Positions 36,919 to 46,810 of a stretch of 64,000 nucleotides of DNA are shown piece after piece. Within the stretch, counting starts at the first letter, position 1; each line of letters begins with the position of its first letter. Under the pieces are notes generated by a model. It worked only from the letters and a program-made list of their open reading frames with translations. It had not been told where the DNA came from and did no database searches. The position numbers and the translations under genes are program-made. This stretch comes from Candidatus Dechloromonas phosphorivorans (GTDB lineage: Bacteria > Pseudomonadota > Gammaproteobacteria > Burkholderiales > Rhodocyclaceae), in contig JADJMS010000016.1 in the NCBI GenBank assembly GCA_016709495.1, positions 1-64,000 on the forward strand. The letters are read 5' to 3'.

Positions 36919-38532
36919 TTATTGGAGATTCACTGCTTTTGCTTGTCTGGTCAAGGTTTTCGCCAATTCTGTTGCGTTACGCGCAATCAAGCCGTAAATC
37001 GAAAGCTGCGGATTGGCGCCAATGCTGGTTGGAAATACCGAACCGTCATGGACCGACAGGTTATCAATCTGAAAATGACGCCCGGTATCGCTGACCACGC
37101 CACGTTCAGGTGCATTGCTCATGCCACAACCACCCATTACGTGGGCGCTGACAACGCGGCAAAGCAAAGGCTCAAGCGGTAAATCGGCCAATCCTTTTTT
37201 GGCTTCAGCCCAAGTGTTGTAGCCAGCACTGGCTTCATGGACGGGCGTAACCCATTTGGCACCAGCAGCGAACTGGATTTCAGCCATCGCCAGCAGGGCG
37301 CGTCGGGCTGCTTCCCAATAGGTATCGTTAAGTTTGTAATCAAGCAGGGCGGAACCATCACTACGCAAGCGCACCTGACCACCCGTACTTTGCGGATGAA
37401 ACCCATCGCGCACCAGAGCCAGTATGGTCTGACTATTGGCAAAATTCTTCATCAATTTTGCGTGCGCCCCACCAAACCCCTGCAGCGTGGTTGAGAAGAG
37501 AACCGGGTGTAAAGGAGGTACCTCTAATTTGAAGCCTAATGGGCCGTTGACCGCAACATTATCGAGAAAGTGGTCGGAATAGACTGATTGCGGCGCGCCA
37601 GAATAACCGTTGATCGCCTGCTCGAACAAACCGGAAGAAACCAGGGTGGGGTGCAGAAAAGTTCGTTTGCCGAGCAAGGAGTGCGGGTCAGGCGCCTTGC
37701 TGCGAAGAAGCATTGCCGGGCTGTTGATGGCTCCACCCGCCAGCACAAAATGACGGGCGCGAACCGTCACGTTTATTCCGCTGGTGTTGAGGCCATCAAC
37801 TTTTAGTGCAACGCACTTCAAAGATTTGATCTGATTGCCAGATATTTCCAGTCGCTCGGCGCGCAACCTTGAAACCAACATTGCGCCAAGAAATAAGGAA
37901 TTGGGTATGGTCGTCAGCAACATCGACTGCTTGGCATTGGTCGGGCAACCCATGCCGCAATAACCAAGGTTCCAGCAAGCTTTTACATTGCGCGGAATAA
38001 CTTCAATCGGAATGCCCAGTTTCGTTGCCCCGCGCGCCAGCGCGGCATTGTTTTCGTTGGGGTCGTGCGACCAGCGACTGACATTGAGCCGCCTTTCCAT
38101 CATCAGAAACCATGGCGCCATGGCCTCGACGCTGAGTGATTTCAAGCCATGCGCCGATTGCCACCAGTTCAGGGTGGTTGGCGGAGTGCGGAAACTGCTC
38201 GTCCAGTTAACCGTCGTCGAGCCGCCAACACAGCGCCCTTGAAGGATGTTGATCGCCTTGTCAGCAGTCTTGCGTGAGGCTGATTCCTGATAAAGCTGCG
38301 GATAGGCTTCGGCTTCCTTCATTTGAAAGTCGCGAGTCGTGCGCAGTGGGCCTTCCTCAATAATTAAAACCTTGAGGCCGGCACGCGTCAGCAATTCTGC
38401 TGTTACACCGCCCCCCGCGCCGCTACAAACAACGACAACATCGGCCTCGAGTTCCTTGTCAGCGGTCAGTTCGCTGGCATCTATGTATTGCCAGCCGGCA
38501 GCCAGACCTTCGCGGAATGGATCGCGCATCAA
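36919..38532 (-). CDS. GMC-family alcohol oxidase/dehydrogenase (long-chain alcohol type)
   Basis: A 537-residue FAD enzyme. Dinucleotide-binding VVVVCSGAGGGVTAELLTRA, GRCVGGSTTVNWTSSFRTPP, a Cys-rich GYCGMGCPTNAKQSM, and the C-terminal active-site region VSAHVMGGCGMSNAPERG with VHDGSVFPTSIGANPQLSIY. The last motifs match long-chain fatty alcohol oxidases and related dehydrogenases. Start overlaps the stop of the Tat-exported subunit gene (38529-38532). It probably oxidises an alcohol to an aldehyde that the neighbouring dehydrogenase finishes. Confidence 0.85.
   Translation of the reverse strand: MMRDPFREGLAAGWQYIDASELTADKELEADVVVVCSGAGGGVTAELLTRAGLKVLIIEEGPLRTTRDFQMKEAEAYPQLYQESASRKTADKAINILQGRCVGGSTTVNWTSSFRTPPTTLNWWQSAHGLKSLSVEAMAPWFLMMERRLNVSRWSHDPNENNAALARGATKLGIPIEVIPRNVKACWNLGYCGMGCPTNAKQSMLLTTIPNSLFLGAMLVSRLRAERLEISGNQIKSLKCVALKVDGLNTSGINVTVRARHFVLAGGAINSPAMLLRSKAPDPHSLLGKRTFLHPTLVSSGLFEQAINGYSGAPQSVYSDHFLDNVAVNGPLGFKLEVPPLHPVLFSTTLQGFGGAHAKLMKNFANSQTILALVRDGFHPQSTGGQVRLRSDGSALLDYKLNDTYWEAARRALLAMAEIQFAAGAKWVTPVHEASAGYNTWAEAKKGLADLPLEPLLCRVVSAHVMGGCGMSNAPERGVVSDTGRHFQIDNLSVHDGSVFPTSIGANPQLSIYGLIARNATELAKTLTRQAKAVNLQ
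37546..37557 (-). repeat. Dispersed 12-mer GTTGCGGTCAAC, copy 8
   Basis: Exact copy inside the GMC oxidase gene, sense, Val-Ala-Val-Asn. Confidence 0.9.
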
Positions 38533-39014
38533 CTTACCTCCGGTGGGCCTGGGTAGCCAATGGCTTCCCAGCTATCCGGATGGGCATACCAGGCACCAAA
38601 AATGATGTCGTGCAAGGCTGCATAACCGGATTTAAGGAGATCAAAGCGACTGTGGCGCCAGCTTTCTAGAAAGGCAGCCAATGCTTCCGGTGTCGCATCC
38701 GGCCACGGCGACCACAGGCCAGCTGCCAGAATGCGGGTTGGCGCGAAGGCGAGTAAGTCGAAAAGTTCACCAATCTCACTTTGCGCTGGCAGGGATAGCC
38801 CGGCTATCGTTTTCTCGATACCGCCAATGGTTCGCACAATCAGCGGCTCCGCTGCACTGGCTTGAGCAGGCAAAGCACCGGCTAAAACGACAGGGATCAA
38901 GGCGCTGAGAATTGCTGTCCGGCCGCCATTTTCAGAGGGCCGGGTGCAGGCTGCAACGTTCAATAAAACGCCGCCAGCCAAACCGGTTTTGAGAAATTGG
39001 CGGCGAGTGATCAT
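38529..39014 (-). CDS. Tat-exported small subunit for the GMC oxidoreductase
   Basis: 161 residues with a textbook twin-arginine signal (TRRQFLKTGLAGGVLLNVAA). The mature part is helical and resembles gluconate-2-dehydrogenase subunit-3-like partners that accompany GMC enzymes. The GMC protein has no signal peptide of its own, so the pair may be exported together by hitchhiking. Overlaps both neighbours by four bases. Confidence 0.75.
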   Translation of the reverse strand: MITRRQFLKTGLAGGVLLNVAACTRPSENGGRTAILSALIPVVLAGALPAQASAAEPLIVRTIGGIEKTIAGLSLPAQSEIGELFDLLAFAPTRILAAGLWSPWPDATPEALAAFLESWRHSRFDLLKSGYAALHDIIFGAWYAHPDSWEAIGYPGPPEVS

Positions 39015-40453
39015 CGCAACAAGACCTTGATCAGTCGCTCGAATAATTTGCCATACGGCGGGTTGAACAAGCCGATACCATTGATTCGTGACTGATAAAA
39101 AACCGGCTTCTGCTTTGAGAATGTCAGGAAACCCTCGCGCCCATGGTAATGCCCCATGCCGCTCGGGCCGACGCCGCCAAAGGGCAACTCGTCCTGCGCA
39201 ATATGCAAAATCGTGTCGTTGATCGTCACGCCACCAGCTATGGTTTGATCCAGCACCAAGTCGATGCGTGCCTTGTCGTGGTCAAACAGATAAAGCGCCA
39301 GCGGTCGATCATGGGCATTAACGTAGGACAGTGCCTCGTCGATATGCGTATAGCTCAGGATGGGCAGCAATGGGCCGAAAATTTCTTCCTGCATGATGCG
39401 CATCTGCGCATTGGTATTGAGTACCAAGGTCGGCGCCAAACGTTGCGGGCCAACTTCATTTGGTGTCGCATCGGCAAGAGGAACAAGCCGTGCGCCCTTT
39501 TCGCGTGCGTCATCAAGATAGCCGCGTAAGCGATTGGCGTGGCGAAGATTGACCACCGCGGTGTAATCCGCATTTCGCTCAAGATCGGGATAACTGCTGG
39601 CAACTACTGCGCGCGCTGCAGCAATGAAGTTTTCTTCTTCACCTGCAGGCAATAAAACGTAATCCGGGGCAATACAGGTCTGTCCGGCGTTCAGACATTT
39701 ACCGGCCATGATGCGAGCCGCCGCTTTGGCAATGGGATATCCCGGCGCGATGATGGCGGGAGATTTGCCACCCAATTCCAGCGTGACTGGTGTCAGGTTC
39801 TCTGCAGCCGCTTTCATGACTTGCCGACCAACGGCAGTCGAACCGGTAAATAACAGATGATCAAAAGGTAAACGGGTAAATGCCTGAGCCAACTCGTGAT
39901 CTCCACCAACCACCGCTAGTTCGTCAGCTTTAAAGTAGCGCGCGGCCAGCTCGGCAAAGAGTGTTGCGATCGACGGCGTAAACTCCGACATTTTTATCAA
40001 TGCCCGGTTGCCAGCTGCAAAAGCTGCAGTCAGTGGTCCAATCGCTAGATAAAGCGGATAGTTCCACGGCGTCACAATGCCGACGCAACCCATTGGCTGC
40101 GGGCGAATCTCGGCACGGCCGGGCTGGAACCACAAGGAAACTGATCGACGTTGCGGTTTCATCCAGCTTTTTAGGTGATTACGAACGTGGCGAATACCTT
40201 CGAGACTGGGAAAGATCTCCAGCAACTGCGTTTCATGTGTCGAGCGATGCCCGAAATCAGCCGAAATTGCCGCACAAATTGCCGGCGAGTTCTCGCGCAA
40301 CAAAGCCTCCATCGCATCAAGTCTTTGCCGGCGAAGGGCTAGCGATGGCGCAGGATCATTCCGGCTCGCCTCGTGAATCAGGGAAAACGAGGCATTTAGC
40401 TGAGCATCGGTGATGATCAAAGGGGAGGTGGCGTTCATCCGCGTATCCAGCAT
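39011..40453 (-). CDS. Coniferyl-aldehyde-dehydrogenase-type aldehyde dehydrogenase
   Basis: 480 residues. General-base Glu in TLELGGKSPAII, catalytic Cys in CLNAGQTCIAPDYVLLP, and the family's VGIVTPWNYPLYLAIGPLTA and PFGGVGPSGMGHYHG. Sequence is of the CalB/class-3 type that oxidises hydrophobic aldehydes. First gene of the operon ALDH, Tat subunit, GMC oxidase, lipase; together an outline of alcohol to aldehyde to acid conversion. Start 40453 or MNATSPL six codons in. The C-terminus ends in a hydrophobic, basic tail (LFERLIKVLLR) as in membrane-associated fatty ALDHs. Confidence 0.85.
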   Translation of the reverse strand: MLDTRMNATSPLIITDAQLNASFSLIHEASRNDPAPSLALRRQRLDAMEALLRENSPAICAAISADFGHRSTHETQLLEIFPSLEGIRHVRNHLKSWMKPQRRSVSLWFQPGRAEIRPQPMGCVGIVTPWNYPLYLAIGPLTAAFAAGNRALIKMSEFTPSIATLFAELAARYFKADELAVVGGDHELAQAFTRLPFDHLLFTGSTAVGRQVMKAAAENLTPVTLELGGKSPAIIAPGYPIAKAAARIMAGKCLNAGQTCIAPDYVLLPAGEEENFIAAARAVVASSYPDLERNADYTAVVNLRHANRLRGYLDDAREKGARLVPLADATPNEVGPQRLAPTLVLNTNAQMRIMQEEIFGPLLPILSYTHIDEALSYVNAHDRPLALYLFDHDKARIDLVLDQTIAGGVTINDTILHIAQDELPFGGVGPSGMGHYHGREGFLTFSKQKPVFYQSRINGIGLFNPPYGKLFERLIKVLLR

Positions 40454-40544
40454 GAGGAGACGATTTCAGTGTAGTTGGGGCTGAGTGAGGTCGTTAGGCA
40501 AATGCCTCTAAACGCTGTTTGCTCGCTTCTTCATAATATGAAGG

Positions 40545-41261
40545 ATGAACGATAGTGATCAACACGACTCCGACCGTGCTGCCTGTATAACCGATTTGAC
40601 GCGTTACCTGGGTGAAGCGCGCAATTACCGCCAGGCGGCAGCGGCCGACCCGGAGTATGCACGGCGCCGCGATAAATTGCGCAACTGGCAAGCAAGCCGT
40701 CTGGCCGCAACCCATGCCGATTTGCTGGCTAGTTCGCGCTATAAGGCCGCAGCCACTTTCTTTCTCAATGAAGTCTACGGACCCAAGGATTTGAGTGAGC
40801 GCGATGCCGAAGTCGAAAAAATCTTTCCACTACTCACCTCCGTATTACCTGTCTCTGCGCTTAGAGCCTTGGTGATGGCCCTGGAAGTAGATGCGCTTTC
40901 CGAGCGTTTCGATGCGGCGATGGTTAAGGCACTGGGCAGACGCTTGACTCAGGAAGAACTGACTGCAGAGGAATATGCCGTTGCCTACCGCAAGGTCGGC
41001 CAGCGCAGCAGCCGCGAACTACAAATTCGCCTCATTGGCGAAACTGGCGAATTACTGGACTCCTTGTCTCACAAGTCCTTTATCCGTGGCGCCCTGAAAA
41101 TGATGCACGGCCCGGCTCAATTGGCCGGATTAGGCGAGCTGCACGGCTTCTTGCAACGCGGCTTTGACGCCTTTCGCGGCATGCGTGATGCGGATGAATT
41201 TCTCGAAAAGATTGTCGGAAGAGAAACCGAGTTGATGCGCTCGCTGTTTACTGAGTCTTAA
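40545..41261 (+). CDS. Conserved hypothetical protein with FFLNEVYGPKDL motif
   Basis: A 238-residue, mostly helical soluble protein with no recognisable domain. The phrase ATFFLNEVYGPKDLSERDAE looks like a conserved family signature. Divergent from the aldehyde dehydrogenase (91-base intergenic region) and convergent with the downstream kinase, overlapping it by four bases. Confidence 0.7.
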   Translation: MNDSDQHDSDRAACITDLTRYLGEARNYRQAAAADPEYARRRDKLRNWQASRLAATHADLLASSRYKAAATFFLNEVYGPKDLSERDAEVEKIFPLLTSVLPVSALRALVMALEVDALSERFDAAMVKALGRRLTQEELTAEEYAVAYRKVGQRSSRELQIRLIGETGELLDSLSHKSFIRGALKMMHGPAQLAGLGELHGFLQRGFDAFRGMRDADEFLEKIVGRETELMRSLFTES

Positions 41262-42883
41262 GCCGGTTCAGCAAAAATCAGCGGTAGCCAGAGACGGAAG
41301 CAGGTGCCTTTGCCGATCTCGCTTTTCACATCCATACGCCCATGATGCTTTTTGACGATGATGTCGTAGGAAATCGACAGCCCCAGGCCGGTACCTTTTC
41401 CCACCGGTTTGGTGGTGAAAAATGGTTCGAAAATTCGTTGCTGAACCTCTGCACTCATGCCGGTGCCGGTGTCCTCAACCTCAAACCAGACATGCTCTTG
41501 TTCAAAGCCTGAGCGGACAAAAATTTTGCCTTGTTGCGGGATCGCTTGTGCCGCATTGACCAGCAGGTTCATGAATACCTGGTTGATCTGGGCCGGCACG
41601 CAATCAACCGGCGCAATGACACCTAGTTCGCGAACCACTTCAGCCTTGTACTTCAGTTCATTCCAGACGACGTTCAAGGTGCTTTCCATCGCCGCATTAA
41701 GATTGGCTTTCTGACGCTCCGCCTGATCGACGTGTGAGAAATCCTTCAAATCCTGAACAATTTTAGTGACGCGGTTCAAGCCATCTTGCGATTCAGTGAT
41801 TAACGAGGGCAGATCTTCGCGCAGGAATTCGAGATCCGCTTTCTTGCACGCCTCGGCAATTTGATCAGGATCGTTGCTTTCATAGGCATTCAGTACGGTC
41901 AACAGCTTATTTGCGTAGATTTTTAAGGAACCGAGGTTTGAGTTAACGAAGCCAACCGGGTTATTAATCTCATGAGCAACTCCCGCCGCCAATTGGCCGA
42001 TGGCTGCCATTTTCTCGGATTGCAGCAACTGGTTCTGCGTTTCCTTCAGCTTTTTGATCAATTCTTCCTGATAAATCTTGGTAGCTTCCAGCCCTTTGTT
42101 GGCTTCTTCAAGGTCAGCGGTTCGTTCCAGAACTCGCTCCTCCAGTTTGTCGCGCGACTCGCGCAAGGCTTCCTCAGCAAGTTTGGCGGCAGTGATGTCA
42201 TCAAAACCAAAAACCCGGCCGACGATGCGTTCGCCCAAATATTGTGGCCGTGATTTACACTCGAAAAATCGACCATCCTTGAGGAGGATGATCTCCTCAC
42301 TATCATCGGTACTGAGCACTGCCTGCAAACGAGCGCGACAAATATCGGCATCAACAACCTGGCCTATCATCAACTCCAGAATCTCCGCATCCTTGCGTTC
42401 CAGCAGCATGGCTTCAGGGATATGCCACATATTGCTCAACAAACGATTCATACTGGCAATTTTCCCCTGCCAGTCGATAACCAGAATACCGTTGCCGGTT
42501 GATTCGAGCGTTGCCCTAAGTTGTGAGAGGGTATGTTCCAGCGCATCCTCAACGCGCCGTTCATTCTCAACTTCCTTGGCCTGAACCAGTAACAGTGTGC
42601 TGCCTTGATGTTCGACGAGCTGAACGCTTTTGGTCACCGCCAGCATCGACGTATCGCGACATTGATAAAGCCCTTCCTGATTCTGGATCGCACTGCACTG
42701 ACCATTGCGTACTTCTTCCCAATAAAAAACGTCCTGCAAGGAGCTTTCAATGTCAGTGATACTCAACGCCAGTAAGGCTTCACGGGCATATCCAAGCGTT
42801 TGCGCCGCAACCTGATTGGCCATGATGATCTGTAAATTGCTTGGATCTACAAGCATCATCATGTTGGGACAATGGTCCACCAT
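41258..42883 (-). CDS. PAS-PAS sensor histidine kinase
   Basis: 541 residues, soluble. Two PAS domains (about 1-110 and 125-240), coiled coil, HisKA with QSEKMAAIGQLAAGVAHEIN (His about 305) and HATPase with NLLVNAAQAIPQQG, DTGTGMSAEVQQRIFEPFFT and GKGTGLGLSISYDII. The kinase core is closely related in sequence to that of the hemerythrin kinase at 44187. Last gene of a seven-gene minus-strand signalling operon, 17 bases after the HD-GYP gene. The start has no strong ribosome site. Confidence 0.88.
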   Translation of the reverse strand: MVDHCPNMMMLVDPSNLQIIMANQVAAQTLGYAREALLALSITDIESSLQDVFYWEEVRNGQCSAIQNQEGLYQCRDTSMLAVTKSVQLVEHQGSTLLLVQAKEVENERRVEDALEHTLSQLRATLESTGNGILVIDWQGKIASMNRLLSNMWHIPEAMLLERKDAEILELMIGQVVDADICRARLQAVLSTDDSEEIILLKDGRFFECKSRPQYLGERIVGRVFGFDDITAAKLAEEALRESRDKLEERVLERTADLEEANKGLEATKIYQEELIKKLKETQNQLLQSEKMAAIGQLAAGVAHEINNPVGFVNSNLGSLKIYANKLLTVLNAYESNDPDQIAEACKKADLEFLREDLPSLITESQDGLNRVTKIVQDLKDFSHVDQAERQKANLNAAMESTLNVVWNELKYKAEVVRELGVIAPVDCVPAQINQVFMNLLVNAAQAIPQQGKIFVRSGFEQEHVWFEVEDTGTGMSAEVQQRIFEPFFTTKPVGKGTGLGLSISYDIIVKKHHGRMDVKSEIGKGTCFRLWLPLIFAEPA

Positions 42884-42900
42884 TAACTGTTAAAGGCTAC

Positions 42901-44169
42901 TCATGGTGTCGCCTGTAACCCATGCTGAGCGGCATCAAAATAATAGCTGACACGTTTGCGCGGGCTTAAATAATTATAAATTTCGAGCGGCACCTGGGCC
43001 GGCCTGATTGCTTTGGAGATGTTCAGATCGGTTTCCCGGGCCATATCGACGAGGATCGCCTCCTCTTTGGGAATCGTCGCATCGTAAATAACGAGCATCG
43101 GCTTCATCGGCTTCAGGGTATTCACAGTCGCGACCATGCCAATCACGCCATTCGAAAGCTGAACGATAGTTCCCGGCGGATAAACACCAAGGCAACGGAT
43201 AAAGACTTGTAACAACTTTGGATCAAATTTGTTACGCAATTTAGCAAACATGATCGACAGCGCCTCGTGCGGCGTCAGAGCGTTGGCGATAATTAGCGGG
43301 TTGCAGAGTTCGTCGTAGTGATTGGCCAAGGCAACAATCCGCGACAGCAAGCCTATCGATTCGCCCTTGAGCTTATGTGGATAACCACTGCCGTCAAAAA
43401 ATTCGTGGTGTTCCAGAATGATTTTTAGAACAGGCGCCGAGAATTCCAGGCGTTTACCAATTTCAACCCCGTATTGGCAGTGCATCTCGTACAAATGTTG
43501 TTCGGCCTGCGTGAGTGGCTCCAGTTTCATCAGGATTTTGTTGGGGATTTCCTTGCGCCCTAAATCGTGAAATAGCGCCCCCATGCCCAGCGTGCCAACC
43601 ACCTCTTGCGGCAGCTTAATGTCACGGGCCACCATCATCGAGAGCATGGTGACGTTCAATGAATGGAAATACAGTTCCTCGCCACCAGTTTTATCTCCCA
43701 TGACATGCAGGGCGAGCTCTGGCGCACAAAGAATGGAATCGGCAATTTGCGTGACCAATGCGGTGGCCTGGTGCACGGTATCTGCCGGATTCGCGTAAAT
43801 ATTCTTCTCAACCTCACGCACTGTCTTGGCGGTGTTAACAAAGGCATGCTCAATCCGTGCTACCGCCTCACGCTGAATCTTGATCCGTTCGATCATTACG
43901 CGCTTGGCTTCCAGTGCCTGGGCGATATACGGACTGGCATCCTGCGCGGCTGGCTGATGTATGGCAGTCGAAGGTGGCGCACTAAGATCACTCAGCACAG
44001 GATTGTAACGAACCTCTTTTAAACCCAAACCACGAATGATTTTGATTTGTTCCTCAGACTTGATTTTGAAATGCCCGAAAGGGAACGGATGTTCAAACCA
44101 CCGGAGATCAAGGAAAATATATAGACCAATCTTTAGTTGATCGGTGGCAATGGTGGGCGTATCGGACAT
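42901..44169 (-). CDS. HD-GYP c-di-GMP phosphodiesterase with DUF3391 domain
   Basis: 422 residues from MSDTPTIATDQLKIGLYIFL (ATG 44169-44167, GGATGAG upstream, 17 bases after the kinase stop); a longer start at 44208 would overlap the kinase. DUF3391 N-terminus (DLRWFEHPFPFGHFKIKSEE), then HD-GYP with LFHDLGRKEIP and HHEFFDGSGYPHKLKGES. Motifs are complete, so active c-di-GMP hydrolysis is expected. Confidence 0.9.
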   Translation of the reverse strand: MSDTPTIATDQLKIGLYIFLDLRWFEHPFPFGHFKIKSEEQIKIIRGLGLKEVRYNPVLSDLSAPPSTAIHQPAAQDASPYIAQALEAKRVMIERIKIQREAVARIEHAFVNTAKTVREVEKNIYANPADTVHQATALVTQIADSILCAPELALHVMGDKTGGEELYFHSLNVTMLSMMVARDIKLPQEVVGTLGMGALFHDLGRKEIPNKILMKLEPLTQAEQHLYEMHCQYGVEIGKRLEFSAPVLKIILEHHEFFDGSGYPHKLKGESIGLLSRIVALANHYDELCNPLIIANALTPHEALSIMFAKLRNKFDPKLLQVFIRCLGVYPPGTIVQLSNGVIGMVATVNTLKPMKPMLVIYDATIPKEEAILVDMARETDLNISKAIRPAQVPLEIYNYLSPRKRVSYYFDAAQHGLQATP

Positions 44170-44186
44170 TAGGATCTCATCCGATT

Positions 44187-46210
44187 TCAAGTCTGCAGCG
44201 GCAACCAAAGCCGGAAGCAGGTGCCTTGATCGGGTTTGCTGCGCACATCCATCCGACCGCTATGTTTTTTGACGATGATGTCGTAAGAAATAGAAAGCCC
44301 CAGCCCAGTACCTTGTCCAACTGGTTTGGTCGTGAAAAATGGCTCGAATATCCGCTGTTGAATTTCGGCACTCATGCCTTTACCGGTGTCCTCGATTTCA
44401 AACCAGACATGGTTATTCTCTAAACCGGAACGGACAATAATTTTCCCCCGCTCAGGAATCGCCTGCGCCGCATTGACCAGCAGGTTCATGAACACCTGAT
44501 TGATCTGTGCAGGCACGCAATCAACCAACGGTATATCACCCAGTTCGCGTACCACCTCGGCCTTGTATTTGATTTCATTGGCGACTACGTTCAAGGTACT
44601 TTCCAGCGCGGCATTAAGATCGGATGGCTGGTGATCTGCCTGATCGACGCGAGAAAAGTCCTTTAAGTCCTGAACGATCTTGGTGACGCGGCTCAAGCCA
44701 TCCTGAGATTCTGACAAAAGTGAAGGCAGGTCTTCACGCAGGAAATCAAGGTCTGCTTTTTGACGCGCTTCGGTAATCTGAGCCGGATCGTTGCTTTCGT
44801 AGGCACTTATTACGGTCAACAGCTGATTTACATAAGTTTTTAGTGAGCCCAGATTTGAATTAACGAAACCAACCGGGTTATTGATTTCATGCGCCACACC
44901 CGCTGCCAACTGGCCTATAGCTGCCATTTTTTCGGATTGCAGCAATTGTTGCTGAGCTTCCTCAATCTTTGAAAGCAACAATTCGAGTTCGCGTCGGTCA
45001 TCCTCCAGCACCGCGTTGGCAGAAGCCAGTTCAGCAGTGCGTGTGGCCACCAGACCTTCAAGCTGGTTCTGATACTCCCGCAACTCATCCTCGGCGCGAT
45101 GCCGGTCAGTAACATCCTGCAGTGTCTCAATCGCACCAACCAAATTACCCTGCGCATCACGCAGTGGTGCTGCTGTAAAAAATAGCCAGCGACCTGACTG
45201 TCCCAGGTCGGGAAAAATCTTTCAGCCTCAAAAGCGCCGGTGATGGTTTTGAACGCCGAAATAAACCGTGGTAATAGGTTTCAAGCTGATCATCAAGGCT
45301 GCCATTGACGATTAGATCAGCCAGGGTCGGGCGCTGGCTGGTGTAAAAAGGGCGCCAGTGGAAATCTGTACCAATCACATCGCTACTGGCTTCTCCGCTG
45401 ATCGCGGCACAGGCGCGATTCCAGTGAGTGACACGATGATTTGCGTCAATAACAAAAGTTGGCACCGGGTCGCCATCAATAATTTGTGCCAGAAAAAGCT
45501 CCATGTGTCTTTTGGCTGCTTCATTCCGTTTGTGCTCAGACTCAAACAGTTTTTTCTGAGTGATTTCCACTTGAGCCATTGCTGCTTTCAAGTGCTCCTG
45601 TTCCTGAAGCAGAACAGAATTGGTTTTGCTTAACTCCTGGGTTCGATCAGCAACCTGGCTTTCCAGGCTTTCGTTCAGTTTTTGCAGGCTATCGTTGCGT
45701 ATCGCAATCAGACGATAGAGTGACTTCATGGCATCGAGCAGGCTTGATGTGCTTGGATCATCGGCACGCTTTTTTTCTTCGAGATAAGCTGTTTCAGCCA
45801 ACTCTCCGGCGCGAATTTTCCGGATCTGGCGTGCCATTGCCTGATCGATACCCAAAAATATGGTGGGCAAGCCAATTGGTCAAAAAACGCAACAAATCTT
45901 CGGTGCCAGAACCTGCACCCGAAAATTCGCGCATTTTGACTACCTGGCTGGCAAACTCACGATGAATTGCCGTGTGAGCAGCAATAAAACGCGAATCGCA
46001 GCCCATTTCCGCCATCAATTCCTCTTCATGCTGAAAGTGAACAACGGCGTAGTTAACCAGTTGCGAAAGGATTTCGCTTATTTCGGATTCCGGTGTTTCG
46101 TTCGATACCTGCTCGACCACCCGATTGATGATACTCACCAACTGCTGATGCTCGCTATCGACGATGCTCTCGCCGGTCATGTAGCGTTCGTCCCAGACAA
46201 ATGCATCCAT
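44187..46210 (-). CDS. Hemerythrin-PAS-histidine kinase fusion (three indels)
   Basis: About 673 residues. The N-terminal 130 are a bacteriohemerythrin: DSEHQQLVSIINRV, VHFQHEEELM, AAHTAIHREF and NWLAHHI give the di-iron His/Glu ligands. An extra T in the run at 45854-45858 breaks the frame; without it the domain continues HHILGIDQAMARQIRKIRAG, supplying the final Asp. Coiled coil, PAS (PVPTFVIDANHRVTHWNRAC), two more breaks near 45255 and 45215 (restored: FEAERFFPDLGQSGRWLFFT), then HisKA/HATPase (MAAIGQLAAGVAHEINNPVG, GQGTGLGLSISYD). Hemerythrin suggests O2 or NO sensing; no membrane segments. Confidence 0.82.
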
Positions 46211-46243
46211 GATCAGTCCTCTTTGGTTAAAGGCATGAAATAA

Positions 46244-46810
46244 CTATGATTTAGGTTGAAATTCAGGGTCGATCACCACTGAGCCATCCGGCCCCCAGTT
46301 CACTTCGGTAATGCCTGGTTCAATCAACTCAAGACGTTCCGCTTCAATTTGTTCGGGCGAAATATCGCCCATTTCAAGGCGAACCAAATTCGCCAGCTGG
46401 CGGTTTTCCAGCAACAACTCGCGGTGGGCCAGCGCCTGGCCGATGGCTGACATCAAATCGTAGTCATTCCACGGCTTACCAATAAAACGCTCGATTCCGA
46501 CTTCATTGACAGCCCGTACCAGCGCGTTCAAGTCAGCATAGCCCGAGAGAATCAAGCGTGCCGCATCAGGCTGGATTTCCTTGGCGGCTTTGAGAAACTC
46601 GATCCCGTCCATCGCTGGCATCCGGTAGTCACTCATAAAGAGATCGAATTCCTGACTACGCGCCGCTTCCAGCGCAGCTTGCGGCGTATTGAAGGCGCTG
46701 ACTTCGAGCGTAAATGACTGGTTGCCATAAACACAAGGTGCCAGACGCAACACGCGTTGCAGGGACTTAAGGATGGATTCCTCATCATCAACAATCAGGA
46801 TGCGGCTCAT
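46244..46810 (-). CDS. Response regulator with short C-terminal extension
   Basis: 188 residues: receiver domain with SRILIVDDEESILKSLQRVL, phosphoacceptor in DLFMSDYRMPAMDG, LSGYADLN and KPWNDYDL, the KPW form common next to HD-GYP and GGDEF regulators. The 50-residue tail (GITEVNWGPDGSVVIDPEF) is not a DNA-binding domain. Shares ATGA with the REC-HD-GYP gene. Probably a phosphorelay or protein-interaction regulator for the flanking kinases. Confidence 0.88.
   Translation of the reverse strand: MSRILIVDDEESILKSLQRVLRLAPCVYGNQSFTLEVSAFNTPQAALEAARSQEFDLFMSDYRMPAMDGIEFLKAAKEIQPDAARLILSGYADLNALVRAVNEVGIERFIGKPWNDYDLMSAIGQALAHRELLLENRQLANLVRLEMGDISPEQIEAERLELIEPGITEVNWGPDGSVVIDPEFQPKS

Noticed and set aside
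45794..46210. Stand-alone bacteriohemerythrin gene
   Set aside because: The ORF loses its last iron ligand at an indel; restoring the frame joins it to the kinase.
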